From Verrucomicrobium sp. GAS474 (lineage in GTDB: Bacteria > Verrucomicrobiota > Verrucomicrobiia > Methylacidiphilales > GAS474), in contig NZ_LT629781.1 of the NCBI RefSeq assembly GCF_900105685.1, positions 3,224,001 to 3,288,000 of the forward strand: 64,000 nucleotides of DNA, given 5' to 3'. Numbering within the stretch: the stretch's first letter is position 1; each line of letters begins with the position of its first letter. Below the pieces are notes generated by a model that was not told the origin of the DNA, ran no database searches, and saw nothing but the letters and a program-made list of their open reading frames with translations. Below are positions 16,099 through 25,260 of the stretch, piece by piece. The translations under genes and the position numbers were made by a program.

Positions 16099-19000
16099 CT
16101 ACCCTCCCAGTTTTCCCTTCAGGTAGCCCTTGATCCAGGGCAGATGGCCGCTGGCAAGATAGGCGGTCAAATCCTCCTTGAAGGCGGGATTCCGCAGGAT
16201 CAACGGCAAGACCTGCCAGCGCAGCGCCTCGTCGTCGAGCTTGTCGAAGATCCAACCCAATTGGCCCGCCGCCTCAGACCAGAGCTCGGGAGCGGTTTCC
16301 TGCCTCAGCAAGGCGTCCGCGTAACCGAGGGCCCCCGCCCAATCCTGCCGGGAAAGTGCCGCCTCGGCCCGGAGGGAGATCAGGGCGTTGGGGAAGGTCG
16401 GCGCGGGGAACTCCCGCTCGTAATCCCGGAAGGCCGCCTCGACCGCCGGACTATCGAAAGGGGACGCCCGCCAGAAACGGCGGCTCGCCGTCCAGTCCCA
16501 GTGATCCCCGGCGGGCCAAGCGAGATCGATTCCGACCTGCTGGAGTCGGCTCCCCAGAATCAATCCCCGCAGGCGCAACAGGGCGGCCGCCTCCCGCTTC
16601 GGGCTCGAAGGATAGGCGGCAAGGAAGGCCGAGGCTTCCCGCATCAGCGCCGGGTAATCGCAGCCGGCATAGGTCAAGGGAGCGCCGTTCTTGTCGACTC
16701 CCTTCGCCTCGAGATCGATGCGGACGCTGGCCGTGATCGCGAGTCGGAGAAAGGCGGTGAAATCCCGGATCGGGGCGGCTCCTTTTTTCGCCTCCAGGGC
16801 GTCGACGGCGGCCAGGCACGTTCCGGCGTCGAGCCGCTCTCCATACCACCCGTCGTCGCTCCGCCGGAGAAGCAGGAGGCGAGCCCTGACATACTCGGCG
16901 ACAATCGCCCGATCGAGCTTCGGAACGCGGGAAAGGAGAAGGAGGTCGTCGAGTAAATTGACCTCATGGAATGCCGCCGGCGCCCGCTCGCGGAGCCCCT
17001 TGAGCTCCCGCTGGAAAGCCTCCGCGTCGAGGGAGAGGGCCTTTTCGGGAAGGGCCTCGAGGCGGCGACGATACTCTTTCCCGTCGGTTCCGTCCCCACT
17101 CCGATTGTCTCTTCCCGGACGGGAAAGATCCCACTGCGTCTCGGTATAGGTCGAACGTCCGTTCACCCTCCGGGAATCGAGGTCGACATCGGAGGTCACG
17201 AAGAAAGACCCGCTCTTCATCCCTTCCAACGGCAATGACCAATAGACCGCGGCCCGCTTCGCCTCGGCGGAGGCGGGATAAAGGGAAAGGAGTCGGTCGT
17301 AGAGCGGACGGGTTCCCTCGATCGAGCCGTTCTCGACCGCCCGGCCCAGGGTATAGGGGGAAACCGAGGCGATCCGCCTCGCCGCATCGATCTCCGCCCA
17401 GAGCGCCTTCGGGGTGAGTTCTCCCTTCGGATCGATCTCCTCCGTCTTCCGCCACCAGCGGACGGCGTGGAGAAGCTCCTCCCGACCGTCGAGCTCGGCC
17501 TGCATCGTGGCGGCGGGGAAGCCGAGGGCCTGGCCGTTTTGCAGGCGCAGGCTTCCGGCCCCGGCCCCCTCGCCGTCGAAGAGGATGCCGCGGCATTCCG
17601 TCCCGTCGAGCGGGAACGGGAGCGCCTGCTTCCGGCGCGTTCTCCACCAGTCGGCCATCTCCCACGCGCCGGAGGCCGTCGCCCCGGCCTTGGCCGTGAG
17701 GTGCTCCTGCTTCGCGGCCCGTTCCTCCAGTTCGCGCCGCTTCCCGGCATAGCCCTCGAAACGGGCGGCCATCCGGAAATCGTCGCGGGCCAGCGCCCGT
17801 TGCCGCAAGACGGCGCAAAGATCGTTCCGGAGGTTTTCGAGCGCCGGGTCGGTGTTCTGCAACACCGGCTCCAGCGACTCGATCGGGGCGAAGTTCAGGA
17901 GCGCGTCGAGCGCCTGGGCGACCTCGGCATAGGAAGCGCCGGAATAATCGAGCCCGATCTGGGAGACGCTCGCCGGAGGCGTCGTCACCGTCCCGCCGAG
18001 ACCCGAACGGACCGGAAGGCGATTCCCGTTCAGAGCGGCGAGCTCGAGGAGGGCCTCCCCGTCCTGCTTCCGGTCGTGAAGGACGAGGGCGTAGCGGAGA
18101 CGGGCACCGCCCCAGAGGGGGCTGCGCGGAAAGGCCCTCAGGAAATCGCGCCAGGCCTGCGTCGCCGCTTCGAGGTCGCCCGCCCGGTGGAGGATCAGGG
18201 CGCGGGCGAAGGCGAGGTCGTCGCTCCTCGCCGGGGCCTTCTTCCCGGCCATCGCCACGAGGGTCAGGGCCTGCTTCTGGTCCCCTCCGTCGCTCGCCGC
18301 ATAGGCGAGGATGGCCAGGGAGCGATCCTGCCAGGCCTCTCCCACATAATCCTTCCGGTGGGCGGCCACCGCCTTCGCGAGGCGGGCCAGCGCCGTCTGC
18401 CGCCATGCCTCAGCCCCCTCCGCCTGTTGGCGAAGGGACGTCCCATCCCGACGATATGAATCAGGATCCTTCGGAGCCGTATTCAGGATCAGGTAGGCCA
18501 CGGCGAGCGCCACGCGGGGCTGGGAGGCCAGGGCGTCGTAATCGGGGGAAGGCTCCGCCGCCCCGTAAATTTCCTCGTCGATGCCGCCCGTCGTGTTGGC
18601 CCGGTAGCTCATCCGCACGAGGCTTTTCTCGATCATCGTCACCGCCGGGGCGAAGTCCTCGGGATGGTCCCGATCCTCGGTCTGGTGGAGGAAGTAACCG
18701 ACCGCCTCGGAGCAATGGCGAAACTCGTAAGCCAAGCCGCCGAGCCAGCCGAGGGCATCGGCCCGATAGCGCCCTTTCGGATAGGCCTTCAGGTAACGCT
18801 TGAAGAGGGCCTCCGTCTCGGCCCGTTTCGCCTCCTTCACCTGGAGCGTCAGCCGGTCTCCGTAGACCGTCTGGGAGAAATGGCACCGGGCCTTCATGAA
18901 GAGTGCCGCCTCGGCGCGGGGATGCTGTGGGGCCTCGGCGAGCACTTGGTCGAAGTAACGCTCGCTGTCCGTGTCGTTGCCGCCCTTGAAATAGAAGGCG

Positions 19001-19524
19001 CCGACGACGTAGTCCCAATGAGGGCGCATCTCGGGTGAGGAGGCCTCGGCCAGCTTCATCGCCTCGGCGATTCGGCCGGGGGGGATCAATTTGGGCTCCC
19101 ACTGGGAGTGGCTCAAACTTTCCACCTCATTCGCCTTCCGCCAGCGGACATAGGCGGCCATCTCCGGCCCCGGGATCGTCCGGGAAAGGCTGAGGTCGTA
19201 GAAATCCTGGAGGAGGTTGAGCTCGGACGCCCCGCCGCCCCAACTCCGGCGCGCCCGGATCGCCCCGGCAATCCTCTCCGTCAATTCCGGCGAAGTCCCC
19301 TTGGCGAACGCCTCGGTATCGCTCTCCCGGTAAAGGGAGAAACCGTCGTAATCGGAGCGCGGCACGGGCGAAAAGGTCTCCTGGTAGATCTGGCCGATGC
19401 TCTTCGCCGGAAGGCGGGCGAGATAGTACGGCAAGACCGGGGGGGCCGCGTCATACCCCCCGCCCGTCGCCCACGCGCAGACGGGCAGGAAAACGAACGA
19501 GACGATCAATCGAAGGGATGCCAT
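16099..19524 (-). CDS. Very large secreted TPR protein
   Basis: 1141 residues with an N-terminal signal peptide (MASLRLIVSFVFLPVCAWA). The rest is mostly helical, with TPR-like units recognisable around 160-290 (YFDQVLAEAPQHPRAEAALFMKAR) and 400-470 (AFARALILHRAGDLEAATQAWRDFL), and a C-terminal helical region. No catalytic motif. It overlaps the DUF3142 gene by 19 bp, so the two are coupled and likely act together in the envelope or at the cell surface. The role is unknown. Confidence 0.72.
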   Translation of the reverse strand: MASLRLIVSFVFLPVCAWATGGGYDAAPPVLPYYLARLPAKSIGQIYQETFSPVPRSDYDGFSLYRESDTEAFAKGTSPELTERIAGAIRARRSWGGGASELNLLQDFYDLSLSRTIPGPEMAAYVRWRKANEVESLSHSQWEPKLIPPGRIAEAMKLAEASSPEMRPHWDYVVGAFYFKGGNDTDSERYFDQVLAEAPQHPRAEAALFMKARCHFSQTVYGDRLTLQVKEAKRAETEALFKRYLKAYPKGRYRADALGWLGGLAYEFRHCSEAVGYFLHQTEDRDHPEDFAPAVTMIEKSLVRMSYRANTTGGIDEEIYGAAEPSPDYDALASQPRVALAVAYLILNTAPKDPDSYRRDGTSLRQQAEGAEAWRQTALARLAKAVAAHRKDYVGEAWQDRSLAILAYAASDGGDQKQALTLVAMAGKKAPARSDDLAFARALILHRAGDLEAATQAWRDFLRAFPRSPLWGGARLRYALVLHDRKQDGEALLELAALNGNRLPVRSGLGGTVTTPPASVSQIGLDYSGASYAEVAQALDALLNFAPIESLEPVLQNTDPALENLRNDLCAVLRQRALARDDFRMAARFEGYAGKRRELEERAAKQEHLTAKAGATASGAWEMADWWRTRRKQALPFPLDGTECRGILFDGEGAGAGSLRLQNGQALGFPAATMQAELDGREELLHAVRWWRKTEEIDPKGELTPKALWAEIDAARRIASVSPYTLGRAVENGSIEGTRPLYDRLLSLYPASAEAKRAAVYWSLPLEGMKSGSFFVTSDVDLDSRRVNGRSTYTETQWDLSRPGRDNRSGDGTDGKEYRRRLEALPEKALSLDAEAFQRELKGLRERAPAAFHEVNLLDDLLLLSRVPKLDRAIVAEYVRARLLLLRRSDDGWYGERLDAGTCLAAVDALEAKKGAAPIRDFTAFLRLAITASVRIDLEAKGVDKNGAPLTYAGCDYPALMREASAFLAAYPSSPKREAAALLRLRGLILGSRLQQVGIDLAWPAGDHWDWTASRRFWRASPFDSPAVEAAFRDYEREFPAPTFPNALISLRAEAALSRQDWAGALGYADALLRQETAPELWSEAAGQLGWIFDKLDDEALRWQVLPLILRNPAFKEDLTAYLASGHLPWIKGYLKGKLGG

Positions 19525-20879
19525 AGGGAGTCGGAATCGAGTTCCGGAATGCGCCAGCGGAAGGTCGTTCCGGGCGACGGGGGAAGGTGTTCGAGGAAAC
19601 CGGTGCGGAGAATCGCTCCGGAGGGAAGCTGCCCGAAGCGCAGGGAAAGGGAGCGCGATTCAAGGCCGCCGCCCTTCGATGCCGTGGCGAAATCGCCCGG
19701 CACCGCTCCGCGCAAAAAAGGAAGGGAAGCCTCCACCTCCAGGGTGTAACCGAATCGCACCTCTTTGGAGCCTCCCACGAAAGGCATTAAATCGGCTTCC
19801 GAGTCGTTTTTCAAGACGATCCGGCCCGCCTCGTCCCATGCGACGCCGAGATGGGGCCCGGGCCGGTCGCCGCGCCCCAGCGCCTGGAGCATCGGCAGGC
19901 TGTAACCCGACGCCGCCTCCGCTCCCGGCAACCGGAAATAGAGTACCCCGGAGGCCCCCGCCGCCCGGGCCGCCCCGATTCCCGACGCCAGCGCCCCGGC
20001 GTCGGGAAAGCGGAGGACGATCCGTTCTCCCGGGGCGATCGGGGAACCGAACAGCACCCCCTCCCCCGCCACCCTCCCCGCGTCGTCGAGGAACGGCGAA
20101 CGGAGGAGGCCGCCCCAATCCCATTTCCGGAAGCTCCCCCGGCTCTCCCCCTCCTTCGAGAGCAACGTCAGCCGGGAGAAATTCGGCAGCCCGGCCCGCC
20201 ACGGCACCGGGCAACCCTTCCAGGCCGCGATCTGCCGGGACAAATCGGGACCGGCGAGCGGCGGAAGGAAGCCATCCTTTCCCACCTGCTCCCGCCCATG
20301 GCTCAGGTCGCTCAGGTCATAAAACATCGGAACGATTTCCTCGACGCTTTCCCGGAACAGGGAGGCGCTCCCCGCCCAATGGGCCAAGGCCGAGATCGAG
20401 AGGCCCACGGAACGCCCCCGGGTTTTCCATTCCCGGAGGAACGCGGCATAGGTCGGCAGCAGCCGGTCGGGAGCTTCGTAATCGACCTCGATTTTCCGGG
20501 CACCCGTCTTCGCGGCAAAGGTGTCGAGGAGCTCGAAGAGCCCCTTGTCGGAGGGCCAATCGGCTCCCGGCTTCAGCTCCAGCCGGACGACGGGGACGAT
20601 CTCGATCCCCGATCCGGCAACGGCGCGATCAGCCGCTTGCCAGTCGATCTCCACCCGCTCCCCCCAGCGCCATCCCACCCCGTCCGAGACCAGCGTCCCG
20701 CCATGCCAATAAAGGGCATGGAGCCCCCTCGCCCGCCATTCCCGGACCTCCTCCCTCACGGGCGGCAGCGTCCGCTGCCAGACCCAGAAGGAAGGCCCTT
20801 CCTCGACCGCCTGGAGCGGGAAGAGCATGAAAAAGAAAAAGCCCCCTGCGGAGAGGAATATCCGCCGCAGGAGGCTCAT
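19506..20879 (-). CDS. DUF3142-domain secreted protein
   Basis: 457 residues with an N-terminal signal peptide (LFLSAGGFFFFMLFPLQAVEE). The N-terminal two-thirds matches DUF3142, a TIM-barrel-like, glycosidase-reminiscent family: FWVWQRTLPP, ALYWHGGTLV, KIEVDYEAPDRLLPTYAAFLREW and ALAHWAGSASLFRESVEEIVPMFYDL. An acidic residue pair (EVDYE) is placed where glycoside hydrolase-like barrels carry catalytic acids. The C-terminal third is beta-rich. Next to a giant TPR protein that starts inside its 3' end, and 25 bp downstream of argH. Confidence 0.72.
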   Translation of the reverse strand: MSLLRRIFLSAGGFFFFMLFPLQAVEEGPSFWVWQRTLPPVREEVREWRARGLHALYWHGGTLVSDGVGWRWGERVEIDWQAADRAVAGSGIEIVPVVRLELKPGADWPSDKGLFELLDTFAAKTGARKIEVDYEAPDRLLPTYAAFLREWKTRGRSVGLSISALAHWAGSASLFRESVEEIVPMFYDLSDLSHGREQVGKDGFLPPLAGPDLSRQIAAWKGCPVPWRAGLPNFSRLTLLSKEGESRGSFRKWDWGGLLRSPFLDDAGRVAGEGVLFGSPIAPGERIVLRFPDAGALASGIGAARAAGASGVLYFRLPGAEAASGYSLPMLQALGRGDRPGPHLGVAWDEAGRIVLKNDSEADLMPFVGGSKEVRFGYTLEVEASLPFLRGAVPGDFATASKGGGLESRSLSLRFGQLPSGAILRTGFLEHLPPSPGTTFRWRIPELDSDSLWHPFD

Positions 20880-20904
20880 CGGAAGAGGCAGGAAACGGAA
20901 CCGG

Positions 20905-22299
20905 TCAGGCCAGCTTTTCCTTCCACCGCTTGACCTGCGCCGCCACGGAAGCCGGATTGGGGGCTCCCGCGGTGAGGCGGTTGGTGAGGGCGAGGTCGAG
21001 GTCGAAGAGGGCGAGGGCTTCCTCGTTGTAGACGTCGGAGATCGTCTTCAGGTCGGCGACGGAGAGCTGGTTCAGCGGCACCCCCTTTTTCTCCGCGAGG
21101 CCGACGGCGGCGCCGACGGCGTGGTGGGCCTGGCGGAAGGGCATCCCCTGCTTGACGAGCCAATCGGCGAGGTCGGTGGCGAGGAGGAGCGGATCGGAGG
21201 CGGCGGCGCGGCATTTGGCGGCCTTGACGACAGTTCCCTCGAGCATGGCGGCGAGGATCTCGAGCGAGGCGTGGAGGGTGTCGGCGGTATCGAAGAGCCG
21301 TTCCTTGTCCTCCTGGAGGTCGCGATTGTAGGTCATCGGGAGGCCCTTCAGCAGCGTGAGGAGGGACATGAGATTGCCGACGACGCGGCCGCTCTTCCCC
21401 CGCACCAGTTCGGCGACGTCGGGGTTCTTCTTCTGCGGCATGAGGCTGGAGCCGGTCGTGTAGGCGTCGGGGAGGCGGATGAAGTCGAACTCGGCGCTCG
21501 ACCAGAGGATGAGGTCCTCGGAGAATCGGGAGAGGTGGACGGCGGCGAGGGCGGCGGCGGCGGCGTACTCGACGATGAAATCGCGGTCGCTGACCGAGTC
21601 CATCGAGTTTTCCGAGACGCGGGCGAAGCCGAGGAGCTGGGCGACGTAGGCGCGGTCGAGCGGGAGGGTGCTCCCCGCGATGGCCCCGCTGCCGAGGGGG
21701 AGGACGTTGGCCCGCGCCGAGGCGTCGGCAAGGCGGCCCGCGTCGCGCTCCAGCATCTCGACGTAGGCGAGGAGGTGATGGCCGAGGGTGACGGGCTGGG
21801 CCCGCTGGAGGTGGGTGTAGCCGGGGATGACGACGGAGGCGTCGCGCTCGGCCCAGGCGACGAGGGCCTTTTGGAGGCCCCGGACGGCCTCGAGGTCCCG
21901 GGCGATCTCGTCGCGGATCCAGAGGCGCATGTCGGTCGCCACCTGGTCGTTCCGGCTCCGGCCGGTGTGGAGCTTCGCCCCGGCGGGGACGCGGGCGGTG
22001 AGGACGGCCTCGATGTTCATGTGGACGTCCTCCTTGTCGACGGCCCAGGCGAAGGCGCCCCGGTCGATCTCGTCCTCGATCTGGCGGAGGCCGGAGGCGA
22101 TGGCGTCGAGCTCTTCCTGCGTCAGGATGCCGATCTTCAGCAGCATCGTGGCGTGGGCGATGCTGCCCCGGATGTCGTGCTTGTAGAGACGCCAATCGAA
22201 GGAGACCGATTGGCTGAAACGCTGGAGCAGGGCCGCGGCCCCCTCGGTGAAACGGCCGCCCCAGAGGGCTTGGTTGGCTTGATCGGCGGGGGCGCTCAT
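20905..22299 (-). CDS. argH: Argininosuccinate lyase
   Basis: 464 residues, the family's usual length; converts argininosuccinate to arginine and fumarate. GRFTEGAAALLQRFSQSVSFD opens the chain, the fumarase-superfamily signature GSSLMPQKKNPD is present near residue 280, and HTGRSRNDQVATDMRLW and GYTHLQRAQPVT provide the other active-site segments. It sits between the pseudouridine synthase and the DUF3142 gene, on the same strand with short gaps. No other arginine genes are nearby. Confidence 0.96.
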   Translation of the reverse strand: MSAPADQANQALWGGRFTEGAAALLQRFSQSVSFDWRLYKHDIRGSIAHATMLLKIGILTQEELDAIASGLRQIEDEIDRGAFAWAVDKEDVHMNIEAVLTARVPAGAKLHTGRSRNDQVATDMRLWIRDEIARDLEAVRGLQKALVAWAERDASVVIPGYTHLQRAQPVTLGHHLLAYVEMLERDAGRLADASARANVLPLGSGAIAGSTLPLDRAYVAQLLGFARVSENSMDSVSDRDFIVEYAAAAALAAVHLSRFSEDLILWSSAEFDFIRLPDAYTTGSSLMPQKKNPDVAELVRGKSGRVVGNLMSLLTLLKGLPMTYNRDLQEDKERLFDTADTLHASLEILAAMLEGTVVKAAKCRAAASDPLLLATDLADWLVKQGMPFRQAHHAVGAAVGLAEKKGVPLNQLSVADLKTISDVYNEEALALFDLDLALTNRLTAGAPNPASVAAQVKRWKEKLA

Positions 22300-22335
22300 G
22301 ATGTCAGGATGAGGTTGGGGAAACGGGGAGGAAGC

Positions 22336-23409
22336 TTAGTAACGGGAAGTGCGGCGGGCGCTGCCGCCCTTGTAGCTCGCCTTGTAGGAACTCGTCTTGG
22401 AGGCGGACGATTTCGGGCCGCTGCGGAAGCCGCCCTTCGTCTCACCCTTGGGCGAAGGCCGGGCACGATAGGTACCGCTGCTCGCCTTGCCGACCGGGGT
22501 GCGGGTTCCCGGCTTCTTGTAGGAGGAGGAAGGAGAAGCCGAACCGAAGACGCGGCGCTCGGGTCTTTCAGGGCGATCGGCGCTGGAAGACCTTTCGGGC
22601 CTCTCGGGACGATCGGGCTTGTTGTAGTTTCCGCCCTCGACCTTGCCGAACGGCTTCTTCAAGAAGGAACGGACCGGCTTGAGCTCGGGCGGACGGGCCT
22701 GCTTCGTCGGGGAGAGGTGTTTGGCGATGTCCTTTTCGGTCAGCATCTTCCACTGGCCGGAAGGGAGGCGGTCGAGCTTCAGGGTCCCGATCTCGGTCCG
22801 CATGAGGCGGCGGACCTTGTAGCCGAGGTAGAGGAACATGAGGCGGATCTGCCGCTTGATCCCCTGCATGAGGACGACCTTCACCGAAGAACCGCCGAGG
22901 GAATGGATCTCCTCGACGCGGGCCTTTTTCCCCTCAATGAGGACTCCCTTGCGGAGCTTGTCGGCGGTGGAGAAATCGAACTCGCGGTCGAGGGTCACCT
23001 CGTAGGTCTTCGGGAGCTTGTAGCTCGGATGGGTGAGGCGCTGGGCGAGGGCGCCGTCGTTCGTGACGATGAGGAGGCCTTCGCTGTCGACGTCGAGGCG
23101 GCCGACGTAGAAGACGCGGGGCCAGTCGCTCGGGAGGAGGTCGTAGATGGTCCGGCGTCCCTCGGGATCGTCGGCGGTGCAGAGGAAGCCCTTCGGCTTG
23201 TTCAGCATCGCCGTGAGGGAACGGGCGGCGGCTTCGTTGCGGGCCAGGCGGCTGCCAACCTTCACCTGATCCCCCTCCTCCACCTGGGTGGAGAGGTCGG
23301 TGACGACCTTCCCGTTGATCGAGACCCGCCCGTCGGTGACAAGTTGCTCGCAGGCGCGGCGGGAGCCGAAGCCCGATTGGGCCAGGAAACGGTTTAGACG
23401 GGTACTCAT
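22336..23409 (-). CDS. RluB/RsuA-family 23S rRNA pseudouridine synthase with basic low-complexity tail
   Basis: 357 residues. An S4 RNA-binding domain fills residues 3-50 (RLNRFLAQSGFGSRRACEQLV), then the RsuA-type catalytic domain with the active-site Asp D106 in GRLDVDSEGLL. The last about 105 residues are Ser/Lys/Arg/Pro-rich and repetitive (PERPERSSSADRPERPERR), a disordered RNA-binding tail. The domain order and length before the tail fit RluB (large-subunit rRNA). Starts the argH-DUF3142-TPR series. Confidence 0.88.
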   Translation of the reverse strand: MSTRLNRFLAQSGFGSRRACEQLVTDGRVSINGKVVTDLSTQVEEGDQVKVGSRLARNEAAARSLTAMLNKPKGFLCTADDPEGRRTIYDLLPSDWPRVFYVGRLDVDSEGLLIVTNDGALAQRLTHPSYKLPKTYEVTLDREFDFSTADKLRKGVLIEGKKARVEEIHSLGGSSVKVVLMQGIKRQIRLMFLYLGYKVRRLMRTEIGTLKLDRLPSGQWKMLTEKDIAKHLSPTKQARPPELKPVRSFLKKPFGKVEGGNYNKPDRPERPERSSSADRPERPERRVFGSASPSSSYKKPGTRTPVGKASSGTYRARPSPKGETKGGFRSGPKSSASKTSSYKASYKGGSARRTSRY

Positions 23410-23472
23410 GAGGGAAAGCGGAAGGCTATCAGATAACCTCCGCTTCCGCCTAGAAACAAACGTGTGCCAAAA

Positions 23473-24774
23473 CTATTCGATCAGCGACGCCTTCCGCGTG
23501 TCCCGCATGGTGCAATAGACGAGGAGGGAGAGGAAGATGCAGAGGCTGGCGTAGTAGTAGAAATATTCCTCGTGGCCGATCTGCTTGAACTTCAGGGCGA
23601 TCGGTTCGGCCGTGCCGCCGAAGATCGAGACGGTGACGGCGTAGGGGACGCCGACGCCGGTCGCCCGGATGTGGGCGGGGAAGAGCTCCGCCTTCACGAC
23701 GGCGTTGATCGAGGTGTAGCAGGAGGTGAAGGCCCAGGCCCCGGCGATGAAGAGGAAGCACTCGAACGGCCCCTTCGCCGCATGGAGGCCGGTGAGGAGG
23801 GGGACGGTGCAGAGGGTGCCAAGGACGCCGAAGGCGATGAGGAGGGGCTTCCGGCCGATCTTGTCGGAGAGCGCCCCGTAGAGCGGCTGGAGGAGGAGGG
23901 CGAAGATCAGCGAGGCGGCGACGACAGTCGTGGTCTGGAGGTCGGTGAGATGGACCGAGAGCTTCAGGAACTTCTGCATGTAGGTCGTATAGGTGTAGAA
24001 GGCGAGGGTTCCGCCCGCCGTGAGGCCGATGACGAGGGCCACTTCCTTCGGGTAGCGGATCAGGGTGCGGAGGGGGTTCTCCTTCTTCACGCTGGCGTCG
24101 GTCTCGAGGAACTGCTCGGTCTCGTGGAGGTTCCGCCGCATCACCGCGCCCATGACGGCGAGGATGCCGCCGATGACGAACGGGATCCGCCAGCCCCAGG
24201 CGCGGAGTTCCTCGGGGCTGAGGAGGACCTGCTGGAGGAGGAGGAGGACGAAGATCGCGGTGAGCTGCCCGCCGATGAGGGTGACGTATTGGAAGCTGGA
24301 GTAGAATCCGCGATGCTTCCGGTCGGCGACCTCGCTGAGGTAGGTGGCGCTGGTCCCGTATTCGCCGCCGAGGCTGAGGCCCTGGATCACCCGGGCCAGG
24401 CCGAGGACGATGGGGGCGGCGATCCCGATGGTCGCGTAGGTCGGGCATAGGGCGATCATGAGGGACCCGGCGCACATGAGGACGACGGAGAGGGTCAGGG
24501 AACGGCGGCGTCCGTAGCGGTCGGCCAGATGGCCGAAGAGCCACCCGCCGAAGGGCCGCGCCAGGAAGCCCCCGGCGAAGAGGAGGGCGGCGTTGAGCTG
24601 CTGCACCACCTCATCGCCCGCCGGGAAGAACGATTTGGCGAAGTAGAGGGCGAAGGCGGTGTAGGTGTAGAAATCGAACCACTCGATCAGGTTGCCGCAG
24701 GAGCCGATGAAGATGGCTTTGATCCGCCGCAGTCGGTCGGCGGCGGGGCTGAGGGGGACGGGGGAGGTTTCCAT
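23473..24774 (-). CDS. kgtP: KgtP-like alpha-ketoglutarate/proton symporter (MFS, MHS family)
   Basis: 433 residues, 12 membrane helices, inner membrane. The whole chain parallels KgtP of enterobacteria: GNLIEWFDFYTY near the start, GWLFGHLADRYGRRRSL (MFS signature), GEYGTSATYLSEVA, FYSSFQYVTLIGGQL, GALSDKIGRKPLL and KAELFPAHIRATGVGVPYA. Alpha-ketoglutarate uptake is therefore the best guess, but MHS relatives take other carboxylates or osmolytes. The start at 24774 is preceded by an AGGAAA ribosome-binding site 6 nt upstream and leads straight into the first helix; a longer upstream frame is non-coding. Confidence 0.84.
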   Translation of the reverse strand: METSPVPLSPAADRLRRIKAIFIGSCGNLIEWFDFYTYTAFALYFAKSFFPAGDEVVQQLNAALLFAGGFLARPFGGWLFGHLADRYGRRRSLTLSVVLMCAGSLMIALCPTYATIGIAAPIVLGLARVIQGLSLGGEYGTSATYLSEVADRKHRGFYSSFQYVTLIGGQLTAIFVLLLLQQVLLSPEELRAWGWRIPFVIGGILAVMGAVMRRNLHETEQFLETDASVKKENPLRTLIRYPKEVALVIGLTAGGTLAFYTYTTYMQKFLKLSVHLTDLQTTTVVAASLIFALLLQPLYGALSDKIGRKPLLIAFGVLGTLCTVPLLTGLHAAKGPFECFLFIAGAWAFTSCYTSINAVVKAELFPAHIRATGVGVPYAVTVSIFGGTAEPIALKFKQIGHEEYFYYYASLCIFLSLLVYCTMRDTRKASLIE

Positions 24775-24917
24775 GCGTTTTCCTTTCCGGAGTGGGAGGG
24801 GGGTGAAGGTTCCGCGCCGGGTCGACGACCGCGACGACTGACGACTTACCCCTAAGATAATCCAAATCGCCAATATTGCACCTTTGGAAATTACCTAGAC
24901 CTTCGCTGGAAAAAAAG

Positions 24918-24950
24918 AAAGGGACGGACCTGAAGGTCCGTCCCTTTTTT
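24918..24950. terminator. Terminator downstream of the small basic protein gene
   Basis: AAAGGGACGGACC, loop TGAA, GGTCCGTCCCTTT followed by more T, with an A-tract on the other side; 13-bp perfect stem, works in both directions. On the minus strand it lies after the stop of the small basic protein gene and before the kgtP upstream region. Confidence 0.9.
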
Positions 24951-25015
24951 AAGGAAACGTGTGCGCCTGCGCGCGAAAAACCAACCACGAAGGCCAGCCG
25001 CGCGGACGCGGACGA

Positions 25016-25171
25016 CTACGCGTCGGGCTTCGTCTTGCGGAGGCCGAGGACGCGGTCCCCTTCCTTCCACTGACCGCGCTTCTTGAGCAGGTCAACGCGC
25101 TCGAAGCGCTTGAGGACGTTCCGCTTGGTGGCCGTCGCCGAGGACGTGCGAAGACTGCGATGCTGTGACAT
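25016..25171 (-). CDS. Verrucomicrobia/Chlamydiae-type small basic protein
   Basis: 51 residues, very basic: MSQHRSLRTSSATATKRNVL through RFERVDLLKKRGQWKEGDRV to a TKPDA end. The NVLKRFERVDLLKKRGQWKEG core is the signature of a tiny protein family restricted to Verrucomicrobia and Chlamydiae, presumed to bind nucleic acid or ribosomal RNA because of its charge. An AGGAG ribosome-binding site sits 7 nt before the ATG, and a strong terminator follows. It is the best single taxonomic marker in the window. Confidence 0.9.
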   Translation of the reverse strand: MSQHRSLRTSSATATKRNVLKRFERVDLLKKRGQWKEGDRVLGLRKTKPDA

Positions 25172-25260
25172 GATATGACTCCTGAGTTATCCTAAAAATT
25201 CGTTTCCCTGAACGGCTCTCACCAATCGGGCTCGTCAGAATGCCCGGACCCGGCGAATTG

